DNA from: Aurantimicrobium minutum
GTDB lineage: Bacteria > Actinomycetota > Actinomycetes > Actinomycetales > Microbacteriaceae
Reading direction: 5' to 3'
Length of the DNA stretch: 64,000 nt
Assembly (NCBI RefSeq): GCF_002355535.1
Contig: NZ_AP017457.1
Coordinates: 992,001-1,056,000 of the forward strand
Part shown: one piece after another, positions 43,941-53,596 of the stretch
Layout: every line of letters starts with the position of its first letter
Position numbering within the stretch: position 1 is the stretch's first letter
Notes under the pieces: generated by a model
Seen by the model: the letters and a program-made list of their open reading frames with translations, nothing else
Told to the model about the DNA's origin: nothing
Database searches by the model: none
Translations under genes and position numbers: made by a program

Positions 43941-46900
43941 CATCTGACTTCGCTGGAACGGGGAAGATAGCTTCGAGCAGATTCCCTGTCCAGGCAATCA
44001 AATCAACATCCTCAGGTAGAGGAACAGTCATCACCCGAGCAGCGGGAACATATTTTGCTCCTGGATACATCCTCGCCAATCTCACCTGCAGCGAGTCCGG
44101 AAGATCAACCGGGGTAATGCGCAGGTTGGAACCCATCACGACAACCTCACTCAAGCTGGACTGGTGAGCTCGGCGACGAAGCCTGGAAATAGCTATCAGG
44201 TTGTGAACTTGAGCTGGTGGTTCACCGTAGCGATCGGAGAGTTCTTCGAAGACCTGATCAATCTGTTCTTCACGTGAGAGGGGACCACTGGCAACCGACA
44301 GCTTTTGATACGCCTCAAGACGCAAACGCTCTGAATTGACATAATCATCAGGAATGCGGGCATCAACCGGCAGTTCCAGGCGAAGCTCAGTCTGGCCTTC
44401 TGCGACGTCGCCGCGGAAGGCAGAGACCGCTTCGCCAATCATGCGCAGGTAGAGGTCAAAGCCCACCCCGGCAATATGACCTGACTGTTCTCCGCCGAGA
44501 AGGTTACCGGCACCGCGAATTTCGAGGTCTTTGAGCGCAATCTGAATACCAGAGCCCAGTTCGTTATTGGCTGCGAGCGCGTTTAACCGGTCGTGGGCTG
44601 TTTCACTCAGGGGCGTTGTTTCGTCATAGAACAGATAGGCATAGGCACGTTCTCGGCCACGGCCAACACGACCACGCAACTGATGCAATTGGCTCAGGCC
44701 ATATTTATCTGCTCGATCAACAATGAGCGTGTTGGCATTGGCGATATCTAGACCGGTCTCAATGATGGTGGTGGAGACCAAGACATCGAATTTGCGTTCC
44801 CAGAAGTCGATAATGACTTGTTCGAGTTGGTGTTCGGAGAGTTGACCGTGTGCAACACCCACGCGCGCTTCAGGAACAAGTTCTGCGATCTGCGCGGCAA
44901 CCCGGTTGATGCTCGAGACACGGTTGTGCACAAAGAAGACTTGGCCTTCGCGCAAGATTTCTCGGCGGATTGCAGCCGCTGCTTGCTTCTCGGAGTAAGG
45001 GCCCACGAAGGTGAGAATAGGGTGACGATCCTCAGGTGGCGTGGCTAACGTCGACATTTCACGAATACCGGTCACAGCCATTTCTAGTGTGCGTGGGATG
45101 GGGGTCGCACTCATGGCAAGAATGTCAACGTTGGTCTTGAGTTTCTTCAGTGCATCCTTGTGCTCCACACCAAAGCGTTGCTCTTCGTCAATGATGACGA
45201 GGCCAAGGTCTTTGAAGGTGACGCCCTGCGCTAAGAGGCGGTGGGTTCCGATGACCACGTCCACGGTGCCATCGGCCATGCCAGCCAAGGTTTCCTTGGC
45301 TTCTTTATCTGTTTGGAAACGACTGAGTGCACGTAAGTGAACCGGGAATCCGGCAAAGCGTTCTTGGAAGGTCTCGAAGTGTTGCTTCACCAGCAGCGTG
45401 GTGGGCACCAAGATGGCAACTTGCTTGCCATCTTGGACAGCCTTGAACGCTGCGCGAACCGCGATTTCTGTTTTTCCGAATCCCACATCACCTGAGATAA
45501 GACGGTCCATGGGGATGGGCCGCTCCATATCTGCTTTGACTTCGTCGATGGTCGTGAGCTGATCAACGGTCTCGACATAGGGAAAGGCTTCTTCGAGTTC
45601 GCGCTGCCAAGGCGTATCGGGGCTGAAGGCAAAACCTTTGCTGGCCATGCGAGCGCTGTAGAGCTTGACGAGTTCGACCGCGATGTCGCGGACAGCTTTG
45701 CGTGCTTTGTTCTTGGCTTGACCCCAGTCGCTGCCACCCATCTTGGATAGCGCGGGAGACTCTCCGCCAACATAGCGAGTGAGTTGATCAAGCTGATCAG
45801 TAGGGACATACAGTTTGTCGCCGGGATAGCCACGTTTGCTGGGTGCGTACTCAATAACTAAGTACTCACGCATGGTCTTCACGGCGTTGCGTCCACCGGA
45901 GGAAACTTCACGCTGAACAAGCTCAAGGAACTTACCAATACCGTGAGTTTCGTGAACGACAATGTCGCCAGCTTCGAGTTTGAGCGGGTCAACCACGTTC
46001 TTGCGTCTGCTGGCGAGTTTGCGTGGTGCTCGGGCGTCATAGCTGGCAGCGCGGCCATAAAACTCAGATTCCGAAATAACGGCAAGCTTGGCTTCCTCGA
46101 GCTCAAACCCTGCCTCCACAGATGCTTGAACCAGGTATGCCACCGCAGGTTCGAGCTCGCCAGGAAGCTGCTCAACCATGCGGGCAGCAAGATTCCGTTC
46201 AGCCAGAACTTGCCCAGCACGCTCAACTAGGCCGTGACCTTCGGCCGCCACAATGACGGTCCAGTTGTTCTTGAGTAATGACTCCACGTGCTCAGCAGCA
46301 CCATCAATGTTCCCAGCAAAGCTGGGGACAGCTTTAGCGTTAATTCGTACGGTCAGAATCTCATCAAGGTCGAGCTCTTCAGGCAGCGGTTCTGACGCAT
46401 CAGGACCGTGTTGGAAGGCACTAAATGTCCACCATGGACCACCCGTGTAGTGTTCACGCAGTTGCGTGATGGTGAGGAAATCGCCGGCCGAAAGATCAAT
46501 AGGAGCTTGTGCGCCAGCACTTGCTGCATTCCATGCCGCATCGAGGAATTCACGGTTTGTCTCGGTGAGGTTGATGGCACGAGTCGCGATGCGTTCTGGT
46601 GAGAGCAACGCGATAGCGGAACCCTTGGGCAGATAGTTGGTCATTGGAACAAGGTTGTCCACCAGTGCTGGAGTGAGAGACTCCATTCCCTCCACCGCGA
46701 TACCCTCGGCAATCTTGGAGAGCATGTGGGAAATACCGGGGAACTCGTGTTCCATCTCCCGGGCACGTTGACGCACGGGTTCTGTCAGGAGAAGTTCACG
46801 GCTAGGCGGAAGCGCGACGGTATCCAGATCACCGTCGAGGGATCTTTGGTCAGCGACCGAGAAGGCCCGAATGCTGTCAATCTCATCACCGAAGAAGTCC

Positions 46901-47499
46901 ACACGAATGGGGTGGTCGGCCACCGGCGGAAAAACATCCAAGATGCCGCCGCGCACAGCAAACTCACCTCGCCGGGTGACCATATCGACACGGACATAAG
47001 CCAAGTCCACTAAGCGTGAGGCAATCTCGAGCAGATCATTTCCGCGAGAGCCCACCTTGACGATGATGGGGTCCACCTCGGCAAGATTGTCGGCAATCGG
47101 TTGCAGCACACCTCTCACGGAGGTAATCATGACCAACGGTGTCTTGCCATCCCAATCCCGCAATTGGCGAATGGCATCAAAACGTCGCCCCACAATTTCT
47201 GGGCTGGGACTCAAGCGCTCATGAGGCAGGGTTTCCCAGGCAGGGAATTCAGCCACCGTCGCGTGAGGAAGCAAACTTCCTAAAGCGGCAGAAAGCCGTT
47301 CAGATTCACGTTGAGTTGCGGTGACAGCCAAGACCACAGGCGGCTCACCTTGCTCAATGCGGGTCTCAATCAAAGAGGTCAGCAGAGGAGCATTGAGACC
47401 TTCTACGAGAGAAAAATCCGCATCTTTGTTGGCGTATTCCAGAGCCTCAGAGATATTTCGGGTACGCGAAAGGGCGCGCGAAAGCCCGTGAAATACCAT
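43903..47499 (-). CDS. mfd: Transcription-repair coupling factor
   Basis: A 1198-residue Mfd. In order: UvrB-like domains near the N-terminus (TRRGEFAVRGGILDVFP), the RNA polymerase interaction domain (KLEAGDIVVHETHGIGKFL), the RecG-like translocase (SGDVGFGKTEIAVRAAF Walker A, VIIDEEQRFG Walker B, MSATPIPRTL), and the C-terminal regulatory domain. It removes RNA polymerase stalled at lesions and recruits UvrA. The ATG at 47499 was chosen because TAAACT lies seven bases before it; a longer ORF would overlap the upstream gene. Confidence 0.96.
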   Translation of the reverse strand: MVFHGLSRALSRTRNISEALEYANKDADFSLVEGLNAPLLTSLIETRIEQGEPPVVLAVTATQRESERLSAALGSLLPHATVAEFPAWETLPHERLSPSPEIVGRRFDAIRQLRDWDGKTPLVMITSVRGVLQPIADNLAEVDPIIVKVGSRGNDLLEIASRLVDLAYVRVDMVTRRGEFAVRGGILDVFPPVADHPIRVDFFGDEIDSIRAFSVADQRSLDGDLDTVALPPSRELLLTEPVRQRAREMEHEFPGISHMLSKIAEGIAVEGMESLTPALVDNLVPMTNYLPKGSAIALLSPERIATRAINLTETNREFLDAAWNAASAGAQAPIDLSAGDFLTITQLREHYTGGPWWTFSAFQHGPDASEPLPEELDLDEILTVRINAKAVPSFAGNIDGAAEHVESLLKNNWTVIVAAEGHGLVERAGQVLAERNLAARMVEQLPGELEPAVAYLVQASVEAGFELEEAKLAVISESEFYGRAASYDARAPRKLASRRKNVVDPLKLEAGDIVVHETHGIGKFLELVQREVSSGGRNAVKTMREYLVIEYAPSKRGYPGDKLYVPTDQLDQLTRYVGGESPALSKMGGSDWGQAKNKARKAVRDIAVELVKLYSARMASKGFAFSPDTPWQRELEEAFPYVETVDQLTTIDEVKADMERPIPMDRLISGDVGFGKTEIAVRAAFKAVQDGKQVAILVPTTLLVKQHFETFQERFAGFPVHLRALSRFQTDKEAKETLAGMADGTVDVVIGTHRLLAQGVTFKDLGLVIIDEEQRFGVEHKDALKKLKTNVDILAMSATPIPRTLEMAVTGIREMSTLATPPEDRHPILTFVGPYSEKQAAAAIRREILREGQVFFVHNRVSSINRVAAQIAELVPEARVGVAHGQLSEHQLEQVIIDFWERKFDVLVSTTIIETGLDIANANTLIVDRADKYGLSQLHQLRGRVGRGRERAYAYLFYDETTPLSETAHDRLNALAANNELGSGIQIALKDLEIRGAGNLLGGEQSGHIAGVGFDLYLRMIGEAVSAFRGDVAEGQTELRLELPVDARIPDDYVNSERLRLEAYQKLSVASGPLSREEQIDQVFEELSDRYGEPPAQVHNLIAISRLRRRAHQSSLSEVVVMGSNLRITPVDLPDSLQVRLARMYPGAKYVPAARVMTVPLPEDVDLIAWTGNLLEAIFPVPAKSDASSSSGSDESAR

Positions 47500-47506
47500 G
47501 CAAGCT

Positions 47507-47512
47507 AGTTTA
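47507..47512 (-). promoter_or_regulatory. -10 box for mfd
   Basis: TAAACT, seven bases, then ATG at 47499. The hexamer lies between the upstream gene's stop codon and the mfd start. Confidence 0.5.
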
Positions 47513-47518
47513 CGCAGG

Positions 47519-48649
47519 TCACCAGATAGCTGAGATTCGTGCGAGTTGGTCCGCAGTGCATGAAGTCGTGTATGCCCCGGTTGAATAGCCAAGTTTTCCG
47601 ATCGTTGCGCAATCCGCCATGTATTCCACGGCACGCTTTGCAGCGTCTACTTGTTGCTGAGGTGTCGAACCTGCGGGGGCAGTGAATTGTGGGGCTTGAG
47701 CCAAGCTTTCATCAAGAATTCTTGAGCCGTAGGTCCACCACTGACGCGCGTGTGCTGCTTCATGAACCAACACAGAAATCCCGATTGTGTTGGCATAAAT
47801 TTCGCGTTTTGCTGGATCAAGTCGAATTTCAACCGGGGTTGAATTGGTACCACCGACCCAGGCTTCACCGCAGGCGTAATACTGAATGCATAAGTCTGGG
47901 ACCCAGGAAATATATGAATTTGGGGCCAATGCCGCTACATATGCCTCAACACTAAACGCAGCGGAAACCACTGGTGGTGGCGTTGATGGGGGCGCCGGTG
48001 CACTTGGTGCAGTTCCTCCACCGGATTCACTCAGAGTGCTTTTCGCCGCAGCATTACGAGCCGCGGCTCGGGCTGCTGCTGCCTGAGCCGCAGCTGCAGC
48101 GGCCTGCTCTGCCGCTACGCGCTCTTGCTCTGCTTGCCACGCGGCCTGTGTTGCCTGAACGGCTTGAATACCTTGGCCCAGGGCAATGACGTTATTGGCG
48201 AGGGCTTCAACATCTTTTTTATTTATCGTGATCGAGTTTTCTGCACGGTCACGCTTGAGCGTTGGAAGTAATTCTTCCCAGACATCCCTTGTGGAAAGCG
48301 ATTTCAGTTGCGTCTTCAGCTTGGCCACAGTCTTTTTATTTGCCACAAGTGTCGCTTGGGCAGTTGAGATGCTCTTTTCTAGGACCTGCCGTGCATTCTC
48401 ATCAAGAACTTTCCCACTGGAGTCATTGAGGATGGTTGTTGCATTGGAGATGGCAAGTTCCAAATCGGCAGAGCGTTCAGTGAGAGCGGTGATCTGCTCT
48501 TTGCCGGCAGAGATAACCTGCTGGGTTTGTTGCTGCGCAGAAGCACGGGTTTCAACATAAACCTGTGAACCCCAACTGGCAGTGGATCCAATCAGCACGG
48601 CACTTACTGCCAACGCGGCAATCATTCGAGTGCGGGCAGAAAAGGACAT
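47519..48649 (-). CDS. Secreted coiled-coil protein with an HEAAH zinc-peptidase-like motif
   Basis: A 376-residue protein. Residues ~7-30 form a signal peptide or anchor, ~35-130 a predicted coiled coil, ~170-200 an Ala/Gln/Glu-rich stretch, then a Pro/Ala/Ser linker. A compact C-terminal domain contains VLVHEAAHARQWWTYG and RAVEYMADCATIGKLG. HEAAH fits the HExxH zinc pattern, and the downstream EYMAD could give the third ligand, so this may be an extracytoplasmic metallopeptidase. I recognise no named family. ATG at 48649 is chosen from the -10 spacing; ATG at 48655 is the alternative. Confidence 0.65.
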   Translation of the reverse strand: MSFSARTRMIAALAVSAVLIGSTASWGSQVYVETRASAQQQTQQVISAGKEQITALTERSADLELAISNATTILNDSSGKVLDENARQVLEKSISTAQATLVANKKTVAKLKTQLKSLSTRDVWEELLPTLKRDRAENSITINKKDVEALANNVIALGQGIQAVQATQAAWQAEQERVAAEQAAAAAAQAAAARAAARNAAAKSTLSESGGGTAPSAPAPPSTPPPVVSAAFSVEAYVAALAPNSYISWVPDLCIQYYACGEAWVGGTNSTPVEIRLDPAKREIYANTIGISVLVHEAAHARQWWTYGSRILDESLAQAPQFTAPAGSTPQQQVDAAKRAVEYMADCATIGKLGYSTGAYTTSCTADQLARISAIW

Positions 48650-48656
48650 ATTCATC

Positions 48657-48662
48657 AGGATA
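48657..48662 (-). promoter_or_regulatory. -10 box for the HEAAH protein gene
   Basis: TATCCT, seven bases, then ATG at 48649. Confidence 0.45.
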
Positions 48663-48676
48663 AAAGCTTAAGCTTT
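48663..48676. promoter_or_regulatory. Palindrome in the promoter spacer of the HEAAH protein gene
   Basis: AAAGCTTAAGCTTT, a 14-base perfect palindrome directly upstream of the -10 box, with another AAAGCTTT a few bases further out. Its position between -10 and -35 suits a repressor or spacer-binding activator. Confidence 0.4.
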
Positions 48677-48692
48677 GTATCCGCTGAAAGCT

Positions 48693-49274
48693 TTAAGCAG
48701 GTGAATTAAAGCGCTGCTGCGCAGCAAGAATTCCCTCGGTAGCAATCATGTCCACCGCATCACAGACGTGCGCTAAAACGTGTGGCAACACCTCACGCTC
48801 AGAGGAGTTAAAGTTCGACAGCACAAAGTCGGCGGCATCCTGGCGTCCTGGCGGACGCCCTATGCCGATGCGGACGCGGTCAAATTCGTTTGTGCCGATG
48901 GCGGCAATAATGTCGCGCAGGCCATTGTGGCCTCCGTGACCGCCATTGCTTTTGAGTCGCACCACATCAAAGTCAATGTCGAGTTCGTCATGTAAGACGA
49001 TGAGATTCAAAGGCTCAATGCCATAAAACTTGAGCAGGTTAGCAACGGGGCCACCTGAGAGGTTCATAAAGGTGTTGGGCTTGGCCAGAATCAGCTTGGG
49101 GCCTCCGGGGCGCACCCAACCTTCTGCAACAAGCGCGTTGGCTTTGTGGGACTTGAATGTTGCCCCAATGTCGCTGGCTAACTGCGACAGTGCCATCTGG
49201 CCCACGTTGTGGCGATGGCCGGCGTAGTCGGGCCCGGGGTTACCGAGCCCGACTACAAGCCAGGTATTACTCAC
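48693..49274 (-). CDS. pth: Peptidyl-tRNA hydrolase
   Basis: A 193-residue Pth: WLVVGLGNPGPDYAGHRHNVG with the catalytic His near residue 22, KPNTFMNLSGGPV, and LIVLHDELDIDFDVVRLKSNGGHGGHNGL. It recycles peptidyl-tRNA released prematurely from ribosomes. The start is GTG, eight bases after the rplY stop. The rplY-pth order is conserved in actinobacteria. Confidence 0.95.
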   Translation of the reverse strand: MSNTWLVVGLGNPGPDYAGHRHNVGQMALSQLASDIGATFKSHKANALVAEGWVRPGGPKLILAKPNTFMNLSGGPVANLLKFYGIEPLNLIVLHDELDIDFDVVRLKSNGGHGGHNGLRDIIAAIGTNEFDRVRIGIGRPPGRQDAADFVLSNFNSSEREVLPHVLAHVCDAVDMIATEGILAAQQRFNSPA

Positions 49275-49282
49275 TGGAGTAA

Positions 49283-49996
49283 TTACTCAGCAGCCTCAGC
49301 TGCTGCAGCTGCACCAGAGAGCTCAGCGTCAGCAAGTGCTTCAGCCTTCTCTGCGTCGTGCTGCTCAGCGTGGATTTCTGCCTTGTGCTCAGCGTGAGCT
49401 GCTTCGTCAGCAAGTTCAGCTGCGAGCTCAGCACCGGTTTCACCGGAGTCCTTGGCCTTCGCTGCGTGGACGTGAACAACGAGCTGCTCTGATTCGCCGG
49501 CAACCTTGACGTCTGCAGGAAGCTTGAGATCTGCGAAGGTCACGCGGAATCCGGGAACAGCTCCGTCGATGTCGACCTCGATGAACTCAGGAATGTGAGT
49601 TGCTTCAGCCTCAAGTGGCACTGCCTTAGCGTCAAGCTCCAGGGTTGAACCAGACTGCTGAGTTCCCACGATGTGGATTGGAACGTCAACAACAACCTTC
49701 TCACCCTTGGTGACGACAACGAGGTCGATGTGCTCGATGATCTGACGTACGGGATCCTTCTGAGCATCCTTCACCAGGGCGAGCTGGCTCTTGCCATCGA
49801 TCTGGAGGTCGAGAACTGCGTTCTTCTTACGAAGAAGCAGAGATACCTGACGTGCGGGAAGAGCGACGTGCAGAACCTCTGAGCCGTGACCGTATACAAC
49901 GGCAGGAATCTGGCCAGCTGCACGCAGACGGCGAGCAAAACCCTTACCGAACTGAGTGCGGACCTCTGCGGGAACCTTGTTATCAATTTCAGCCAT
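49283..49996 (-). CDS. rplY: 50S ribosomal protein L25/general stress protein Ctc
   Basis: A 237-residue L25 of the long Ctc type: a 5S-rRNA-binding N-terminal domain (about 1-95, starting KVPAEVRTQFGKGFARRLR) and a C-terminal beta domain (about 96-180). The last ~55 residues are an Ala/Glu/His-rich tail absent from the core fold. It binds 5S rRNA in the large subunit. A strong AAGGAGG site precedes ATG, and pth follows after eight bases. Confidence 0.93.
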   Translation of the reverse strand: MAEIDNKVPAEVRTQFGKGFARRLRAAGQIPAVVYGHGSEVLHVALPARQVSLLLRKKNAVLDLQIDGKSQLALVKDAQKDPVRQIIEHIDLVVVTKGEKVVVDVPIHIVGTQQSGSTLELDAKAVPLEAEATHIPEFIEVDIDGAVPGFRVTFADLKLPADVKVAGESEQLVVHVHAAKAKDSGETGAELAAELADEAAHAEHKAEIHAEQHDAEKAEALADAELSGAAAAAEAAE

Positions 49997-50286
49997 GATG
50001 GCCTCCTTCTTGTGAGGCCGTGGCCTCGTCTCGTGTTTTCAACTCGAACGCATGTCAGCGTGAGGAAACGGCAAGAGCCACATTCCACCGCGTCGATAAC
50101 GGATATCCAAGAGATATCCCTCGCCGAAGTACGTCTTTACTGTACCGGGAAAGCCGTAACAGCGCGAAATCGAGGAAGGAGGCTAGCTCAACTCGGGTAC
50201 GATTGAACACAGAGACTTTTTCAGTGAGACGACTTTTTCTCTACCTTTTCCCACCTTTTTCATTTCTCAAGCTAGGAGACGCATTC

Positions 50287-51735
50287 GTGAGCGCGAAGGC
50301 AAACATCGGAGTCGTAGGACTCGCCGTCATGGGTTCAAACTTGGCACGTAACCTTGCCAGCCGCGAAGGCAACACCGTTGCTGTCTACAACCGCTCCTAT
50401 GCACGCACCGAGCAGCTCATCACCGAGCACCCCGAAGCAGGGTTCATTGCCTCTGAGACGATCGACGACTTTGTAGCTTCCTTGGCAAAGCCCCGCACCG
50501 CGATCATCATGGTTCAGGCTGGTGCTGGTACTGATGCTGTGATCAGCCAGCTCGCTGAACGTTTCGAGCCCGGTGACATCATCGTTGACGGTGGTAACGC
50601 ACTCTTCACTGACACTCTTCGTCGCGAGGCAGCTATCTCCCCCACCGGCATTCACTTCGTCGGTGCTGGTATCTCCGGTGGTGAAGAGGGCGCGCTCAAG
50701 GGCCCCAGCATCATGCCTGGTGGTTCTGCAGAGTCCTACAAGACCCTCGGCCCCATTCTTTCTTCCATCGCAGCTGTTGCCGAAGGTGAGCCTTGTGTTA
50801 CTCACGTCGGCACCGACGGTGCTGGTCACTTTGTGAAGATGATTCACAACGGTATTGAGTATGCAGATATGCAGCTCATCGCTGAGGCATATGACCTGCT
50901 GCGCAACATTGGTGGATTCACTCCAGCAGAGATCGCAGACATCTTCACCGAATGGAACAAGGGCGAGCTCGAGTCCTACCTCATTGAGATCACCGCTGAG
51001 GTTCTCAAGCAGGTTGATGCCAAGACCGGAAAGCCACTGGTTGACGTCATCCTCGACGAGGCAGGTTCCAAGGGCACCGGCGTCTGGACTGTTCAGACCT
51101 CTCTGAATTTGGGCGTTCCTGTTTCCGGTATTGCCGAGGCAGTATTCGCTCGTTCGCTTTCTTCGCAGCGCGCTCAACGTGATGCTGCCAACAACCTGCC
51201 TGCAGACACTGTCCCTTACAACGTTGCCGACAAAGCCGCGTTTGTCGAGGACGTTCGCCGCGCACTCTACGCATCCAAGATTGTTGCCTACGCTCAGGGC
51301 TTCGATGCGATTCGCGCCGGTGCCAAGGAATACAACTGGAACATTGACCTAGGTGCTGTGTCCAAGATCTGGCGCGGTGGTTGCATCATTCGTGCACAGT
51401 TCCTCAACCGCATCGCTGAGGCGTACGGCAAGGACGCAAACCTGCTGTCCCTCCTGCTTGATGGCTACTTCACTGACGCTGTTGCTAAGTCACTGGGTGC
51501 ATGGCGTCGCATTGTGGCTGGCGCATCACTGGCTGGTTACCCCATCCCTGCTTTCGCTTCCTCGTTGTCCTACTACGACGGTCTGCGTGCTGAGCGTCTG
51601 CCTGCTTCGGTGGTTCAGGGTCAACGTGACTTCTTCGGTGCACACACCTACAAGCGCGTTGACATGCCTGGCACCTTCCACACTCTGTGGTCTGGTGATC
51701 GCTCTGAGATCGAAGCTGAGCCCAGCACCCACTAA
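50287..51735 (+). CDS. gnd: 6-phosphogluconate dehydrogenase (decarboxylating)
   Basis: A 482-residue Gnd: cofactor motif GVVGLAVMGSNLARNLASR at the N-terminus, FVGAGISGGEEGALKGPSIMPGG, and FVKMIHNGIEYADMQLIAEAY with the catalytic Lys. It produces ribulose 5-phosphate, CO2 and NADPH. The GTG at 50287 has TAGGAGA eight bases upstream, and an ORF extending further back is unsupported. It is divergent from rplY and is followed by the sugar kinase gene. Confidence 0.95.
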   Translation: MSAKANIGVVGLAVMGSNLARNLASREGNTVAVYNRSYARTEQLITEHPEAGFIASETIDDFVASLAKPRTAIIMVQAGAGTDAVISQLAERFEPGDIIVDGGNALFTDTLRREAAISPTGIHFVGAGISGGEEGALKGPSIMPGGSAESYKTLGPILSSIAAVAEGEPCVTHVGTDGAGHFVKMIHNGIEYADMQLIAEAYDLLRNIGGFTPAEIADIFTEWNKGELESYLIEITAEVLKQVDAKTGKPLVDVILDEAGSKGTGVWTVQTSLNLGVPVSGIAEAVFARSLSSQRAQRDAANNLPADTVPYNVADKAAFVEDVRRALYASKIVAYAQGFDAIRAGAKEYNWNIDLGAVSKIWRGGCIIRAQFLNRIAEAYGKDANLLSLLLDGYFTDAVAKSLGAWRRIVAGASLAGYPIPAFASSLSYYDGLRAERLPASVVQGQRDFFGAHTYKRVDMPGTFHTLWSGDRSEIEAEPSTH

Positions 51736-51780
51736 CTCCTAACGGGGCTTCCCTCCCCCACACTGTCGAAGGAGACATCG

Positions 51781-52725
51781 ATGAGTGATCGCATTGTGGT
51801 CATCGGTGAGGCACTCATTGACCTCATCCAGCAAGTAGATGGCAGCTACCAGGCGAAGCCTGGTGGTGCACCAGCAAACGTATCTATCGCCCTTGCCCGC
51901 TTGGGTGCTCATGTCAGCTTTGCTGGCCGCATGAGCACTGACAAGTTTGGTGAAAAGTTGCACGGCTGGCTGAGCCCAGAAAACATTGATCTCTCACTCG
52001 TCGAGCGCACCAGTGACCCCACCTCACTTGCCGTTGCTTCATTAGATGAGCAGGGCAAGGCGAGTTACAGCTTCTATCTCAAGGGAACTGCCGACTGGGG
52101 ATGGACTCTGGGGGCGTTCGTTCACCTCGAAGTCGAACCACCTGCAGCTTTGGTGATTGGTTCTGTCGCTACAGCAATTGAACCTGGCGCTTCGGTGATC
52201 GAGAACTTGGCAGGACATCTCCACTCCACCCAAGGCTCAACGGTGGTCATTGACCTCAACATTCGTCCAGGTCTCGGTTTCGAACGAGAAAATGAAACAG
52301 TTCGCGTAGAGCGCCAAATCAAACTCGCACACATCGTCAAGGCTTCAGATGATGATCTTGCGTGGCTCTTCCCAGACCGCTCACCTGTTGACACTGCACG
52401 GCACTGGGCAGCTGCAGGACACCACGTCATCATGACTCGCGGAGCTGACGGGGCAACATTGTTCACTCCAACAGGTGACACCGTCAGCGTGAAGGCTCCT
52501 GTGATTGAGCTGGTAGATACCGTGGGGGCTGGCGACTCGTTCCTGGGAGCAACACTGTATGGTTTGCAGCGCCGCGGTGCACTCGGAGCTAATGCTGAAG
52601 AGCTCTTGGCCAAAGTCACCTTGGATGACTGGATTGACCTGCTCACCCTGGCTGCAAAAGTCGGTGCGATTACCTGTTCACGTGCTGGATGTAATCCTCC
52701 CTCCCTCGCCGAACTAGGCTTGTAA
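51781..52725 (+). CDS. PfkB-family sugar kinase (fructokinase-like)
   Basis: A 314-residue ribokinase/PfkB-fold kinase: GEALIDLIQQ near the start, KPGGAPANVSIALARLG (substrate-binding), ITMTRGADGATLF-like segment, and the anion hole/base motif DTVGAGDSFLGATL near residues 239-252. The GGAPANVSIALARLG pattern is that of fructokinases, and the amylosucrase in the window would release fructose, but the specificity is inferred. AAGGAG precedes ATG. It follows gnd after 45 bases. Confidence 0.85.
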   Translation: MSDRIVVIGEALIDLIQQVDGSYQAKPGGAPANVSIALARLGAHVSFAGRMSTDKFGEKLHGWLSPENIDLSLVERTSDPTSLAVASLDEQGKASYSFYLKGTADWGWTLGAFVHLEVEPPAALVIGSVATAIEPGASVIENLAGHLHSTQGSTVVIDLNIRPGLGFERENETVRVERQIKLAHIVKASDDDLAWLFPDRSPVDTARHWAAAGHHVIMTRGADGATLFTPTGDTVSVKAPVIELVDTVGAGDSFLGATLYGLQRRGALGANAEELLAKVTLDDWIDLLTLAAKVGAITCSRAGCNPPSLAELGL

Positions 52726-52729
52726 AACT

Positions 52730-53572
52730 ATGTTTGCTCAAATTCTGATCACCCAAGGCATTCTGCTTGCTTGCGTCCTGGTGGGTTGGTTTGTGGGCAG
52801 AGCAATCCACCGTTTTGCAGACAATCGATTCACCGAAGGCTCACTCCAAGGCCATGAGCTCGGTCGCCTCACCGACACTCTTGCCTTTGTCGGCGGTGCC
52901 GTTGGTATTTTGCTGGGTTTACTCCTGAGCTTTGGCGTCACCGAATTTGATGACACGAAGAGCAATATTCAGGCCGTTGCTCGCAGCAGCGTGGGAGTGT
53001 TCACTTCCTCAGAAACGCTCGAAGAATCGCAACGCTTCGAAATACGTCGTGACACAGTCTGCACACTGCGCTCTATCTCAACTGATGACTGGCAAGCCAT
53101 AGGTAATGGCACGACTGGAGGTTCACAGTCCACTGAAAAGTGGTTGCTGAAACTCAATGCGGATGTGAGCACAGTCACCCTTGATACCAATCAGCAACAG
53201 GGTAGTTACCCAGTACTTCTCAGTAGCGTCTCGGACATGACTGATGCTCGCGAAGAACTCGTCATGGGAAACACTGCCATGATTCCTGAAGTGGTCTGGA
53301 TGGTGATTTTCTTCGCCAGTTTCATCATGTCCGCATTGCTGGCAATGCACCTTGCGGACCGAAAGTGGCTTGCCCGCATCTCTGCCGCCATGGCCTGGGG
53401 GATGCTTGCAGTGATTCTTCTGGCTCTTACCGTGCTGGACTCACCACTGGCCCCAATTTTTGGAACACCCACGATTGAGCCCACCGCGATTACGCAAGCA
53501 CTTTCGACAATTGAGGAGTCCTACCCGGGCTCAGCACTCATGTCTGTATGTCCGGAGGCTCCCGCAAGCTAA
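52730..53572 (+). CDS. DUF4239-like membrane protein
   Basis: A 280-residue protein with helices at about 5-26, 46-68, 190-210 and 217-237 and a hydrophilic domain between the second and third. The pattern resembles DUF4239/bestrophin-like proteins of unknown function; I am not certain of the family. It starts four bases after the sugar kinase stop, so the two are likely co-transcribed. No ribosome binding site is obvious. Confidence 0.6.
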   Translation: MFAQILITQGILLACVLVGWFVGRAIHRFADNRFTEGSLQGHELGRLTDTLAFVGGAVGILLGLLLSFGVTEFDDTKSNIQAVARSSVGVFTSSETLEESQRFEIRRDTVCTLRSISTDDWQAIGNGTTGGSQSTEKWLLKLNADVSTVTLDTNQQQGSYPVLLSSVSDMTDAREELVMGNTAMIPEVVWMVIFFASFIMSALLAMHLADRKWLARISAAMAWGMLAVILLALTVLDSPLAPIFGTPTIEPTAITQALSTIEESYPGSALMSVCPEAPAS

Positions 53573-53596
53573 ATTTGTTGAGCTCTGTGAGAGTGC

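Noticed and set aside
47500-47634. A 45-residue N-terminal extension of Mfd.
   Set aside because: It overlaps the upstream gene and bypasses the TAAACT box that is seven bases before the ATG at 47499.
49268-49290. A 12-base palindrome GAGTAATTACTC at the rplY stop and pth start.
   Set aside because: It includes the stop codon and pth start region between coupled genes, with no T-run; probably a chance consequence of codon sequence.
50020-50286. An 89-residue N-terminal extension of gnd.
   Set aside because: The GTG at 50287 has a good ribosome binding site and gives the standard Rossmann N-terminus; the extension is basic and unlike any family member.
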